Source of the DNA: Betaproteobacteria bacterium
Lineage (GTDB): Bacteria; Pseudomonadota; Gammaproteobacteria; Burkholderiales; SG8-41
Direction of reading: 5' to 3'
NCBI GenBank assembly: GCA_028292435.1
Contig: JAQGMI010000017.1
Span: forward strand, 1 to 64,000
DNA: 64,000 nt
A program made the translations under genes and the position numbers. The notes under the pieces are model-generated. The model was not told the DNA's origin and did not search any database. It saw only the letters and a list, made by a program, of their open reading frames with translations. Of this stretch, positions 1 through 8,699 are shown in pieces; within the stretch, counting starts at the first letter, position 1, and every line of letters begins with the position of its first letter.

Positions 1-573
1 GATTTTCAATCCGAAATATCAAACGTGTTTGAGCTGGGCTACCGAACCCAGCCGATAACAGCGGTGACATTCTCGCTCACGGGATTTCGTACGCTTAACA
101 ACAAACTGCGTAGCGGCCAACCGGCGCCAGCCTTCATTCAGAACATGATTGAAGGGTCGACCAACGGAGTGGAAGGCTGGGGCACCTACCAGGTGACGCC
201 CAAATGGCGATTAAGTGCCGGTTTTGTGGAATTGCGGCAGCAACTGGGCTTGGTCGCGGGAAGCCGTGATCCTACCGGTCCGGGCGCGCTGGGAACCGAT
301 CCCAAGCATCAATGGCAATTGCGCTCCGCCTTCAATCTGTCGGACAAGCATGAGTTTGATATGGCCGTGCGGCATGTCGCCTCTCTTGAGTATTCGACAG
401 TGCCTGCGTATACCGCCGTCGACATGCGCTTGGCCTGGCGTATGAGCAAATCGGCCGATTTATCGCTGACGCTCCAAAATCTCTTCGATCCGGGGCACAT
501 CGAATTCGGCGCTCCGGCAACGGCGAGCGAGATCGCGCGCGGCGCCTACTTGAAGCTGCTATGGAAAATGTAA
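1..573 (+). CDS. TonB-dependent receptor, C-terminal part (5' end outside window)
   Basis: The frame is open from base 1 and ends at TAA 571-573, giving about 190 residues of an outer-membrane beta-barrel. Alternating polar/hydrophobic strands, the phrase SLTLQNLFDPGHIEFG near the end and a terminal aromatic-rich strand (YLKLLWKM) are typical of the last strands of TonB-dependent receptors. Such receptors import siderophores, cobalamin or other large ligands using energy from TonB-ExbBD. The plug domain and TonB box lie upstream and cannot be seen, so the ligand is unknown. The next gene starts inside its last codons, so the receptor is probably the first visible member of an operon with the YfiR-like protein and the histidine kinase. 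Confidence 0.8.
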   Translation, partial: DFQSEISNVFELGYRTQPITAVTFSLTGFRTLNNKLRSGQPAPAFIQNMIEGSTNGVEGWGTYQVTPKWRLSAGFVELRQQLGLVAGSRDPTGPGALGTDPKHQWQLRSAFNLSDKHEFDMAVRHVASLEYSTVPAYTAVDMRLAWRMSKSADLSLTLQNLFDPGHIEFGAPATASEIARGAYLKLLWKM

Positions 574-1190
574 TCAATGCACTGCAATTTAATTTTGCCG
601 CGGTGCCTATGAGAGCCGGCAGGTTAAGGGGATGGCTCGCATTCATCTGTCTGACATCCATACTTTGCATCACGCTATCGCTATCGCAAGCGCAAACACA
701 AACCCAGGACGGAAGTGGTCAGTCTGCTCCTGAGCGAGCGGTAAAGGCTGCGTTCCTGTACAAGTTTGCGGGCTATGTCGATTGGCCCACCGGTACCTTC
801 GCGCGCGCGGACACGCCGCTGACGATCGCGGTGATGGGGGACGATCAGTTTGCGGATGTGCTCGCGGAGTACGTCACGGGCAGGACGGTGGATGAACGGC
901 CGATATCGGTAAAAAAGCAAAAGGATGATGGCGTCGCGGAAGGCATCAACATAGTGTTCATTGCGCGCGGCGATAAGACGGGACTGCGCACGGCGGCAAA
1001 CTCGCCGCGGCCTGTGCTGATCGTCACTGAATCGGATGGCGCGCTCGCTCAGGGAAGCGCGATCAACTTTGTTGTAAGCGGCGGACGCGTTCGCTTCGAA
1101 GCGTCGACGGAAAATGCCGAAAAGCGCCGGCTCAAACTCGCTTCCGGCTTGCTCAGAGTGGCCCTCAACACGCGCGCGACGCCGCCTTGA
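561..1190 (+). CDS. YfiR/DUF4154 family periplasmic protein
   Basis: This is a 209-residue exported protein. After a hydrophobic leader (LAFICLTSILCITLSLSQA) comes the YfiR core: VKAAFLYKFAGYVDWP, an internal IAVMGDDQFADVL and a late INFVVSGGRVRFEAS. In Pseudomonas YfiR is a periplasmic repressor of the diguanylate cyclase YfiN. Many family members instead sit beside a TonB receptor and a histidine kinase, as here, and their role there is not established. The first ATG (561) overlaps the receptor's end by 13 bp. ATG 609 would give a more conventional signal peptide, so the start is uncertain. The stop codon TGA overlaps the next ATG by one base, which implies translational coupling with the kinase. 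Confidence 0.8.
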   Translation: MENVINALQFNFAAVPMRAGRLRGWLAFICLTSILCITLSLSQAQTQTQDGSGQSAPERAVKAAFLYKFAGYVDWPTGTFARADTPLTIAVMGDDQFADVLAEYVTGRTVDERPISVKKQKDDGVAEGINIVFIARGDKTGLRTAANSPRPVLIVTESDGALAQGSAINFVVSGGRVRFEASTENAEKRRLKLASGLLRVALNTRATPP

Positions 1191-2668
1191 TGTTATTCAA
1201 AGGTACTAAATCCGTCAGTCACAAGTTATTGATGGTAGTCGCCGCGACGACCCTGGTGGCGCTCGTGACCACCGGTGTCGCAATGGTCATTTATGAGCTT
1301 CGCACCTATCAGCAGTCGTGGGTGAACGATCTCATGACGCAGGCCGACATTCTCGGGCAGGCAAGCTCGCCGGCGCTCGCTTTCGATGACCCGAAGACGG
1401 CCCGTGAAAGTATGTCGTCGCTCAAGGCGCGGCCGCAAATATCGGCCGCCGCCATCTATACGGCGAAGGGCGGGCTTTTCGCGCGTTATTCAAAGGCCGG
1501 GACTGACGAACAATATCCTGAACTGCCGGAGGCGGACGGCTACCAGGTAGAGGGCAAAGAGCTGGTCGTCTATAAGCGCATCGTCGACAACAAGGAGATC
1601 CTCGGCACCGTTTACCTGAAGGCGCGGTATGAGTTGTTCGATCGTCTGCGGGACTACCTCGAAATTCTGGGCGCCGTTATGGCTGTCAGCCTGCTGGTTG
1701 CCATTCTGCTGTCGTACTGGATGAGTTCCTCGATTACAAAACCGATCCTCGCTATCAGCGATATCGCGCGCAAGGTCATCGAGAGCCGCGACTTCACCTT
1801 GCGCGCAAAGAAAACAACCGAAGACGAGATCGGGTATCTGGCGGACGGTTTTAACGGCATGTTGGCCGAAATCGGCCGGCGCGCCGATGATCAACAGCGA
1901 GCGGAAGAGGCGTTGCGGCAGGTCAATGCCGAACTCGAACAACGAGTGACTGCCCGCACGGCCGAACTCGAATCATCCAACAAGGAACTCGAAAGCTTCA
2001 GCTATTCGGTTTCGCACGATCTGCGGGCACCGGTGCGCGCCATCACGGGTTACTCGCGGATGCTGGCGGAAGATCATGAAGCTGAATTGGTGGAAGAGGC
2101 AAAGCGCAAGCTGGGAATAATCGAAAGCGAAGCACTTCGCATGGGCGTTCTCATCGATGATCTGCTGGCTTTCTCGCGACTTGGACGCCTGGCGATTCAG
2201 CGTGTCGAACTGGACATGGGAAAACTCGCAGGCAATATGTTCGAACGCCTTTTAGCCCAGCATGACGGCCCGCAACCCGAACTTCGACTCGGTACGCTGC
2301 CCGCCGTTTCCGGAGACCGCGTTCTGCTCGAGCAGGTATGGGTAAACCTGATTTCGAATGCGATGAAATTTTCCGCCAAGCGGGAAAAGCCCGTCATTGA
2401 AATCGGCGCCATCAGCGATGACAAGGAACACACTTTTTTCGTTCGCGACAATGGGGCGGGTTTCGATCCGCGTTATCGCGCCAAGCTCTTCGGTGTGTTT
2501 CAACGTCTGCACGAATCTGCGGATTTCGCAGGCACCGGAGTTGGCCTTGCCTTGGTCAGCCGGATCGTCAACAGGCATGGCGGCCGCGTGTGGGCTGACG
2601 GAAAGCCCGATCAGGGCGCGACATTTTATTTTGCGTTATCAAAGGAGGCACCCGGTGGAAGTTGCTGA
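1190..2668 (+). CDS. Membrane sensor histidine kinase (HAMP, HisKA, HATPase)
   Basis: A 492-residue kinase. Order: TM helix about 12-34, a roughly 120-residue periplasmic sensor, TM helix about 160-178, a HAMP linker, a short coiled coil (residues 235-268), then the H-box FSYSVSHDLRAPVR with the phosphorylated His near 276. The ATPase part has the N-box (NLISNAMKFS), DNGAGFD and the G2 box GTGVGLALVSRIV, so it looks catalytically complete. The HisKA subtype (ESFSYSVSHDLRAPVRAI) resembles phytochrome-like and bacteriophytochrome kinases that pair with single-domain regulators. ATG 1190 shares its A with the YfiR stop. A TTG one codon earlier is possible but less likely. The two response regulators that follow are the obvious partners. 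Confidence 0.88.
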   Translation: MLFKGTKSVSHKLLMVVAATTLVALVTTGVAMVIYELRTYQQSWVNDLMTQADILGQASSPALAFDDPKTARESMSSLKARPQISAAAIYTAKGGLFARYSKAGTDEQYPELPEADGYQVEGKELVVYKRIVDNKEILGTVYLKARYELFDRLRDYLEILGAVMAVSLLVAILLSYWMSSSITKPILAISDIARKVIESRDFTLRAKKTTEDEIGYLADGFNGMLAEIGRRADDQQRAEEALRQVNAELEQRVTARTAELESSNKELESFSYSVSHDLRAPVRAITGYSRMLAEDHEAELVEEAKRKLGIIESEALRMGVLIDDLLAFSRLGRLAIQRVELDMGKLAGNMFERLLAQHDGPQPELRLGTLPAVSGDRVLLEQVWVNLISNAMKFSAKREKPVIEIGAISDDKEHTFFVRDNGAGFDPRYRAKLFGVFQRLHESADFAGTGVGLALVSRIVNRHGGRVWADGKPDQGATFYFALSKEAPGGSC

Positions 2669-3098
2669 CCAGATGGAGATTCTGCTCGTCGAAGACAATC
2701 CGCTCGATGCGGAAATGACGTTGAGAGGTCTCAAGGACCAGAATCTGGACAGTCATTGTGTCTGGGTGAAAGACGGCCAGCAGGCGCTGGACTACATCTT
2801 TCGCAAAGGGATTTATTCCGACCGAACCAATTCCGATCCGCGGCTGATTCTGCTCGATCTCAAAATGCCGCGCGTCGATGGCATCGAAGTATTGAGAGGG
2901 ATCAAGGCGGATGAAAAAACCAAGCGAATTCCCGTTGTGGTGATGACGTCTTCGCAGGAAGAGACTGATATCGTGGCGAGTTACGATCTCGGCGCCAATA
3001 GCTACGTGGTAAAGCCGATCGATTTCAAAGGGCTGATGAGCGTAGCGCGACAGGCCGGACTTTACTGGGTCGGCGTCAATCGACCTGCCCAACGCTAA
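2655..3098 (+). CDS. Single-domain response regulator (Rcp1-like)
   Basis: A 147-residue stand-alone receiver domain. The acidic pair is in LLVEDNPLDAEMTLR, the phosphoacceptor Asp is about residue 68 (LILLDLKMPRVDG), the Thr/Ser switch is in VVMTSS and the conserved Lys is in VVKPID. Length and motifs match the Rcp1/CheY group that accepts phosphate from phytochrome-type kinases. I chose the GTG at 2655 because an AAAGGAGG ribosome site ends at 2648, six bases before it. The start overlaps the kinase's end by 14 bp. There is no output domain, so it either relays phosphate or works by protein contact. Confidence 0.88.
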   Translation: MEVADQMEILLVEDNPLDAEMTLRGLKDQNLDSHCVWVKDGQQALDYIFRKGIYSDRTNSDPRLILLDLKMPRVDGIEVLRGIKADEKTKRIPVVVMTSSQEETDIVASYDLGANSYVVKPIDFKGLMSVARQAGLYWVGVNRPAQR

Positions 3099-3122
3099 CC
3101 AGCCTCACGTTCGTCAACGCAA

Positions 3123-3542
3123 ATGGCAGAAAACGCTAAAGATCAAGCGCCAGCCGGCGCACTCAGGCTGCTTCACGTCGAGGATTCGCCAATCGACGCC
3201 GAATTGATATTGCGCCAGCTCAAGCGGCAGGGATTGCGGATCGAGAGCAGGCGCGTCTACACCGAAAAAAGCTTTCGCGAAGGGCTTGCAGTTTTTGTCC
3301 CCGATATCGTCTTGTCCGACTACTCGATGCCGGAGTTCGATGGATTGAGCGCGCTTGGAATAATGCGCGAAATCGCGCCGCATACGCCATTCATCTTTGT
3401 TTCAGGCTCGATCCGCCCGGATGACGCGGCCCGGGCGTTCAAGCAAGGCGCCGCCGATTTTCTAACGAAGGAAGATTTGGGACGGCTTCGGCCGGCGATT
3501 GAAAAAGCATTGAAGCTATCCGGCGCGCACCCTCGTTTGTAG
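3123..3542 (+). CDS. Single-domain response regulator (CheY-like)
   Basis: A 139-residue receiver domain and nothing else. It has the acidic cluster HVEDSPIDAEL, phosphoacceptor Asp near 66 (VLSDYSMPEFDG) and a conserved Lys in FLTKEDL. It starts 24 bp after the previous regulator and is in the same operon. Its sequence is close in style to the receiver domain of the large GAF/EAL protein at 36966 (both have SDxSMPxFDGxSAL and FIFVSG), so the two may respond to related kinases. It probably competes with, or acts after, the Rcp1-like regulator. Confidence 0.85.
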   Translation: MAENAKDQAPAGALRLLHVEDSPIDAELILRQLKRQGLRIESRRVYTEKSFREGLAVFVPDIVLSDYSMPEFDGLSALGIMREIAPHTPFIFVSGSIRPDDAARAFKQGAADFLTKEDLGRLRPAIEKALKLSGAHPRL

Positions 3543-3687
3543 AGCCGCCGAGGTATCCTGGCGCCGGATTGGCTTGCCGACAACCAGTTACGCCTTAATG
3601 GCCTGACCCTTCAACCGTAAATCATTACAGGCGTGTTATGTCACACCGGGTCGTTTTGACATCGGTGCACGAACCGTGGAGATTCCC

Positions 3688-5358
3688 TCAGAAGCCGAGC
3701 GCAAGGCCGCCGGGCCGCGGATCGGTTGCTCCGCGCAGCACACCGTTCTTTCGATCGAGCTGAATCAGTTGGACGGCGCCGCCGCCGCCCCATGCACCGA
3801 GCGGTTCTACGGTGTGGCCCATGCGTGTCAATGCGTCACGCGTCGCCTGCGGCACGCGGTCTTCGGCTTTAACGACCGGCGGACGCCCAAGGTTGACAGG
3901 GTCGGTCCCGGGGAAACTGTGAAATCGCGGCGCTTCGACGGCTTGCTGTACCGACATGCCATGATCGATGAGGTTGCTGATCATCTGCGTATTCCATTGC
4001 GTTTGCTGATCGCCGCCGGGCGTGCCGCCGACGAGCCACGGCTGACCGTCGCGATAAACCATATAGGCGTTCAATGTGTGCATCGTGCGGCGTCCCGGCG
4101 CGATGCAATTCGGATGCGCCGGGTCAAGGCTGAATCCGCGGCCGGCGCGATTATTGAGCGTAATGCCGGTCTCACCCGCGACCACGCATGAGCCGAATGC
4201 GTTCGACAGGCTGTGGATGAACGATATCGCGTTGCCGTTGCCGTCTGCGACCGCGAAGTAGCTCGTGTCCCCGGCGTGCTCTGGCACCAATGCGCCATCC
4301 GGCCAGCGCGCATGCGCCGGATCGATTTCAGCCCGGCGGAGGGTGGCATGTTCCTTCGAGATGAGTGTATTCAGCGGCCATTTGACGAAAGCGGGATCGC
4401 CGGCATAGCGATTGCGATCGGCGAACGCGAGTTTTTTCGCTTCGATCAGCAAATGCATGCGCTCGGGGCTGTACGCGGCGAGCGCTGCGAGATCGAAACC
4501 CTCCAGGATGTTGAGCTGTTCGAGCACGAGAAAGCCTTGCGAAGGCGGCGAAGTTGAGTACACCGCCGCATCGCGATACTGAGTGGAGATCGGCGTGTAG
4601 CTGACGGCCTGTTGCTGCGCGAAATCGCCGGCGGTAAACGTCTGGCCTTCCTGCTTGAAAAATGCGAGCATTTTCTCGGCGAGCTCGCCGCGGTAAAAAG
4701 CGTCGGCCCCGCCTTTTGCGATAGTGCGCAGGCTTTTTGCGAGATTCGGTGCACGCCAGCGCTCGCCGGGCGCGGGAACACGACCGTTCGGCAGAAACTG
4801 CGCTTTCGAGTGTTCAAACGTAGCAAGCGTTTCGGCGCAATCGGCGAAGCGCGCGCTGATGTATTGCGTGATTGCAATGCCTTCGTCGGCGAGACGGATT
4901 GCGGGCTCCCAGAGTTCCGCCCAGTCCATCGTGCAGTAACGCTTCCACAGCGCTTCGTATACGGATACCGCGCCGGGCACGCTGACGGCATGCACGCCGT
5001 TGAGCGGCATCGTCTTATGGCCGCGGCTGCGGTAATAGTCCGCCGTGGCGCCTGCGGCTGATACGCCGCTGCCGTTGAAGCCCACCGTTTCATGTTTGCG
5101 CGCGTCGTGCATGACGACGAAAGCGTCGCCGCCGAGCCCGCATTTCATCGGCAGTACGACGCCCTCGGCCGCAGCTACAGCGATCGCCGCGTCAAATGCG
5201 TTGCCGCCGCGCTGCAGAATAGTCAAGCCGATGAACGCCGCGACCGGATGCGCCGAGCACACCATGCCCCGCATGCCGAAAGCATCCGGCCGCCGCTGCA
5301 TGCGTTTCGCTTCGGCTGCACTCAAACTCCAGGAACCGTCATCGATCTTCACATTCAT
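3688..5358 (-). CDS. Gamma-glutamyltransferase family protein
   Basis: A 556-residue protein of the Ntn-hydrolase GGT family, which cleaves or transfers gamma-glutamyl and related acyl-amide groups. The N-terminal signature is AAFIGLTILQRGGNAFDAAIAVAAAEGVV. The probable autoprocessing nucleophile is the Thr in HAGDTSYFAVADGNGNAIS. The C-terminal GGTPGGDQQ and GRPPVVKAEDRVP are also family hallmarks. No signal peptide is evident, unlike periplasmic glutathione-degrading GGTs, so a cytoplasmic GGT-like amidase is possible. An AGGAG site precedes the ATG. It is the last gene of a long minus-strand cluster, 50 bp after a Bug binding protein. Confidence 0.85.
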   Translation of the reverse strand: MNVKIDDGSWSLSAAEAKRMQRRPDAFGMRGMVCSAHPVAAFIGLTILQRGGNAFDAAIAVAAAEGVVLPMKCGLGGDAFVVMHDARKHETVGFNGSGVSAAGATADYYRSRGHKTMPLNGVHAVSVPGAVSVYEALWKRYCTMDWAELWEPAIRLADEGIAITQYISARFADCAETLATFEHSKAQFLPNGRVPAPGERWRAPNLAKSLRTIAKGGADAFYRGELAEKMLAFFKQEGQTFTAGDFAQQQAVSYTPISTQYRDAAVYSTSPPSQGFLVLEQLNILEGFDLAALAAYSPERMHLLIEAKKLAFADRNRYAGDPAFVKWPLNTLISKEHATLRRAEIDPAHARWPDGALVPEHAGDTSYFAVADGNGNAISFIHSLSNAFGSCVVAGETGITLNNRAGRGFSLDPAHPNCIAPGRRTMHTLNAYMVYRDGQPWLVGGTPGGDQQTQWNTQMISNLIDHGMSVQQAVEAPRFHSFPGTDPVNLGRPPVVKAEDRVPQATRDALTRMGHTVEPLGAWGGGGAVQLIQLDRKNGVLRGATDPRPGGLALGF

Positions 5359-5408
5359 CTCCTGTTCGTAATTTCGGTATTGGGATTAGTACGAGCAAAA
5401 CTGGCGCT

Positions 5409-6401
5409 TCACTCCACTACGATCTTCGCGGCCTTGACGACCTTCGTCCACCGCGCCATCTCCGATTTAATGTACGCGTTGGTCGCGGGAAGCGGTTCGC
5501 CCGCTGGTTCGAGGCCGAGCGCGGCAAGCCGATCTTTAAGATCGGGCCCATGAAAAATTTTGATGACCTCGCTGTTCAATTGCGCAAGCACTTCTTTCGG
5601 CGTCGCGGCGGGCGCGAATACCGCGTACCAGTTGTCCACCGCATAGCCGGGCACACCGGCTTCGGCAATTGTCGGCAAATCCGGCATGGCGAGCGAGCGC
5701 TTCGTGCCGGGCGTCGCCAACTGACGCAGCTTTCCCTGTTTGATGTACTCGAGCGAAGAAGCGATGCCGGTTATCGTGAGCGAAATCCGTCCAGCGAGCA
5801 GATCGACCATCCCGGGGCCGGTGCCCTTGTAGGGAACATGCAGCATGTCGGTACCGGTCGCAAGCTTGAATGCCTCGAGCATGAGATGCGCAGCGGCGCC
5901 ATTGCCGCCGGACGAATAGCTGAGCGCACCAGGATGCGCCTTCGCGAAGGCAATGAGTTCCTTCACCGACTTGACCGGCACCGACGGGTGCACAACGAGT
6001 ATGTTGGCCGCATTCACCATTACCCCAACCGGCGTAAGATCATGGACGGGATCATAGGGCAGATTTTTGTGTGAGCTGGGTATGACCGCGTAAGCGATAC
6101 TCGCGGTGAGCAGCGTATAACCATCCGCCGGCGCTTTGGCGACGAGATCGCTGCCTACCGCGCCGCCCGCGCCGGGCCGGTTTTCGACCACCACCTGCTG
6201 GCTCAGGTGCTCGCTCAGCTTCTGCGCGAACATGCGCGAAGTTACGTCCATGCCGCCAGCCGGAGCCAGGCTTACGATGAGGCGAATCGGTTTTGCGGGA
6301 TAGGATTGGGCCGAAGCGAACTGCGTCATCACGGTCAGCGCCGTCACGCAGGCGACCGCTATCCGCCGACAGTACACCGGAGCAGGCGACTTAACTTGCA
6401 T
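5409..6401 (-). CDS. Tripartite tricarboxylate transporter substrate-binding protein (Bug family) 1
   Basis: A 330-residue periplasmic binding protein. A signal peptide (residues 1-31, ending TQFASAQ) is followed by the Bug signature YPAKPIRLIVSLAPAGGMDV, the ligand-loop RPGAGGAVGSDLVAKAPADGYTLL and HVPYKGTGPGMVDLLAGR. Bug proteins capture small carboxylates or amides for TctAB-type permeases, but no TctA or TctB gene is present in this window. The ATG overlaps the end of the upstream serine hydrolase by 11 bp, so the two are translationally coupled. The ligand cannot be deduced from sequence; the adjacent hydrolase and GGT suggest an amide or glutamyl compound. Confidence 0.9.
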   Translation of the reverse strand: MQVKSPAPVYCRRIAVACVTALTVMTQFASAQSYPAKPIRLIVSLAPAGGMDVTSRMFAQKLSEHLSQQVVVENRPGAGGAVGSDLVAKAPADGYTLLTASIAYAVIPSSHKNLPYDPVHDLTPVGVMVNAANILVVHPSVPVKSVKELIAFAKAHPGALSYSSGGNGAAAHLMLEAFKLATGTDMLHVPYKGTGPGMVDLLAGRISLTITGIASSLEYIKQGKLRQLATPGTKRSLAMPDLPTIAEAGVPGYAVDNWYAVFAPAATPKEVLAQLNSEVIKIFHGPDLKDRLAALGLEPAGEPLPATNAYIKSEMARWTKVVKAAKIVVE

Positions 6402-7584
6402 GCACCGCCTCCAATAGTCGATTTACGAAGCCGTCGATCTGCGGCCGGTCGATCCACCGCAACACGGCGACGAGATCGTTTTCCGGATCGACGTAAACGA
6501 AGTTAGTGCCGTTGCCCTGAAGGCCGAAGGCGCTCGCCGGCGCGCTCGGCATGAACCTGCGGTCTTTGTTCACGTAAAAATTCATAAAGCCGTAGTCAGG
6601 TTCGACAGACGTGGGCGTGAGCGCTTTTTCAAACCATTGCTCGGAAATGAGCTGATGGTCTTTCCACCGGCCGCGGTTCAGCGCGAGATATCCGAACCGC
6701 GCCATGTCATACGCGTTGATGAAAAGCCCGCCGCCCCAATGGCCGCCGCCGGTCACCGATTGCACCGGCAGGCCGTCGAGCACGATCCACGAGTTCTCAT
6801 AGCCGAACCAGCGCCAGGTGTTCGATGCGCCGATCGGATCGAGCACGTTTTCTTTGAGTACTTGCGGCAGCGGCCGGCGCCACACGTTGAGTGCCGACAA
6901 AGCGAGCGCGTTGGTGCGCACGTCGTTGTATTGGTACGCCGTGCCCGGCTTGTGGCGCGGCCGTGTTCCCCACTCAGCGGCGTTGGCGCTGGGGCGGTCT
7001 GCCCAGTCGGGCTTGCCCCACAATGTGCCTTCCCAGTCGCTGACCTGGCGCAGCATGTGGTTCCACGTGATCGTGCGGTTGTGCGGCGTCTCGAAAAGAT
7101 AAAGCAGGTCCGAGCCGCCCATGCGGTCTGACTTGTTGCCATCCGGTGTCGGCTGATAAATCTGGATCGGCGGTACGTATTCGCGCACCGTATCGTCGAC
7201 GCTGCGAATCAGGCCGCGATCAATCGCGATTCCCACGACGCTCGTGAGCATGCATTTGGTAATGCTATGCGTCATGTCGACGCGCTCAGGCTCCCCCCAC
7301 TCGGCGACGATTTGACCTTTGTGCACGACGAGGCCGGTCTGGTCGCCGCGTTCCTTGATCGGTCCGATCGCATAGCCGAAAGGCTCGCGGCCGAACGTCT
7401 GATAATGATTCAGCGCCAGATCGCGCGGATTTTTCATTTCTGCGGCGATCGCGTGATCGATAGCTGCGCGCAGCCGCGTGGCGTCGATGCCGGCGGCGGC
7501 GGGCGTCTTGCGCTGCCAGACGGCGTCAGGGAAGTAGCGGCCCTGCGAGCGGGAAGGAGCTGAAATATTATCCATAGAGTTCAC
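6391..7584 (-). CDS. Serine hydrolase of the beta-lactamase/penicillin-binding fold
   Basis: A 397-residue enzyme related to class C beta-lactamases, esterase EstB and 6-aminohexanoate-oligomer hydrolase. The SxxK nucleophile motif is SITK (in DMTHSITKCMLTSVVG) and the YxN-type motif is YQYNDV. HWGGGLF may correspond to the third active-site strand. No convincing signal peptide is visible, so a cytoplasmic amide or ester hydrolase is more likely than a secreted beta-lactamase. The start is GTG 7584. ATG 7575, three codons in, is an alternative because neither has a clear ribosome site. It overlaps the Bug gene downstream. Confidence 0.82.
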   Translation of the reverse strand: MNSMDNISAPSRSQGRYFPDAVWQRKTPAAAGIDATRLRAAIDHAIAAEMKNPRDLALNHYQTFGREPFGYAIGPIKERGDQTGLVVHKGQIVAEWGEPERVDMTHSITKCMLTSVVGIAIDRGLIRSVDDTVREYVPPIQIYQPTPDGNKSDRMGGSDLLYLFETPHNRTITWNHMLRQVSDWEGTLWGKPDWADRPSANAAEWGTRPRHKPGTAYQYNDVRTNALALSALNVWRRPLPQVLKENVLDPIGASNTWRWFGYENSWIVLDGLPVQSVTGGGHWGGGLFINAYDMARFGYLALNRGRWKDHQLISEQWFEKALTPTSVEPDYGFMNFYVNKDRRFMPSAPASAFGLQGNGTNFVYVDPENDLVAVLRWIDRPQIDGFVNRLLEAVHAS

Positions 7585-7687
7585 TCATAAGGTCGAAAGT
7601 TTGATTCAATCGCGGTCGGTCGAAATTCGAATTGGCGGCTCTTTTGATGAATTCGCCGGAGCAAATAGTGAGCGGCTTTGAGTCGGC

Positions 7688-8662
7688 TCAGTTCTCGAGC
7701 TTTATTTTTGCATCCTTCACGATTTTCTGAATTTTCCGCACATCCGCGCGCATGATCGCGTCGAATTCTTCCGGCCCTGCCGGCGCCGGATAGATACCGG
7801 CTTTAAGCAGCGCCTCTCGTACTTCCGGCACCTGCATGGCGCGCAGCATTTCGGCGCTGACACGATCAATCGTTTCTTTCGGCGCACCTGAGCGCACGAC
7901 GGCGCCGAGATTGCTCGTCAAATCGAATTCGGTGAGCCCCGATTCGGCGAGCGTCGGCACTTCCTTCAGCTGTTCCGCGCGTACTCGCGAGGTCACGGCG
8001 AGCGGGCGCAGTTTGTTGCCGGCCAGTGCGGGAACGAGCGCAGGCACGGTCGACATCAGGATGGGCGCGTGGCCTCCCATCACCGCGATGAGAGAAGGTC
8101 CGCCGCCCTGGTAAGGCACATGCAATAGATCGATGCCGGTCTGGAGCTTCAGCCATTCGCCGGTCAGATGCTGGCCGGTGCCATTGCCGTTAGTCGCATA
8201 GGCAAGCTGCCCCGGCCGCGCGCGTGCGAATGCAATCAGTTCCTTGATGGTTTTTGCCGGCAGGGATGGATGGACCGAAATGACGAACGGACCGCTGTCG
8301 AAGCGCGCAACCCCGGTAAAGTCCTTGATCGTGTCATAGGGCAGGTCCGAACGCAGCCCGGCATTCGCAAACCACGAGAAGCCGATGATGAGCAGCGTAT
8401 TGCCGTCGGCAGGCGCGCGCGCGACGAAGCTGGTCGCAATTATGCCGCTCGCGCCCGGGCGATTGTCGACGATGACGCTTTGACCGAGTGCGCGGCTCAA
8501 CGACGGCGCGAGTATCCGCGCGACGGTGTCGTTGCTGCCGCCGGGCGGGAAGGGGATGACCATGCGCACGGTCTTCGCTTGTGGCGCCTGCGCCAACGTG
8601 AAGCCGGCGTTCAGACTGCCCGCCACCAGCAGCAGGAAGCGACAAAACCATTTTGCTCTCAT
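7688..8662 (-). CDS. Bug family substrate-binding protein 2
   Basis: A 324-residue protein with a signal peptide (MRAKWFCRFLLL...TLAQ) followed by VRMVIPFPPGGSNDTVARIL, RPGASGIIATSFVARAPADG and LLHVPYQGGGPSLIAVMGG, the standard landmarks of the Bug/TctC family. It lies between the serine hydrolase (103 bp downstream) and the class V aminotransferase (37 bp upstream). It has no permease partner in the window. The ligand is unknown. Confidence 0.9.
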   Translation of the reverse strand: MRAKWFCRFLLLVAGSLNAGFTLAQAPQAKTVRMVIPFPPGGSNDTVARILAPSLSRALGQSVIVDNRPGASGIIATSFVARAPADGNTLLIIGFSWFANAGLRSDLPYDTIKDFTGVARFDSGPFVISVHPSLPAKTIKELIAFARARPGQLAYATNGNGTGQHLTGEWLKLQTGIDLLHVPYQGGGPSLIAVMGGHAPILMSTVPALVPALAGNKLRPLAVTSRVRAEQLKEVPTLAESGLTEFDLTSNLGAVVRSGAPKETIDRVSAEMLRAMQVPEVREALLKAGIYPAPAGPEEFDAIMRADVRKIQKIVKDAKIKLEN

Positions 8663-8699
8663 CGGGCACGCCTTGCGGTCATCATCATTAATACGCCGT

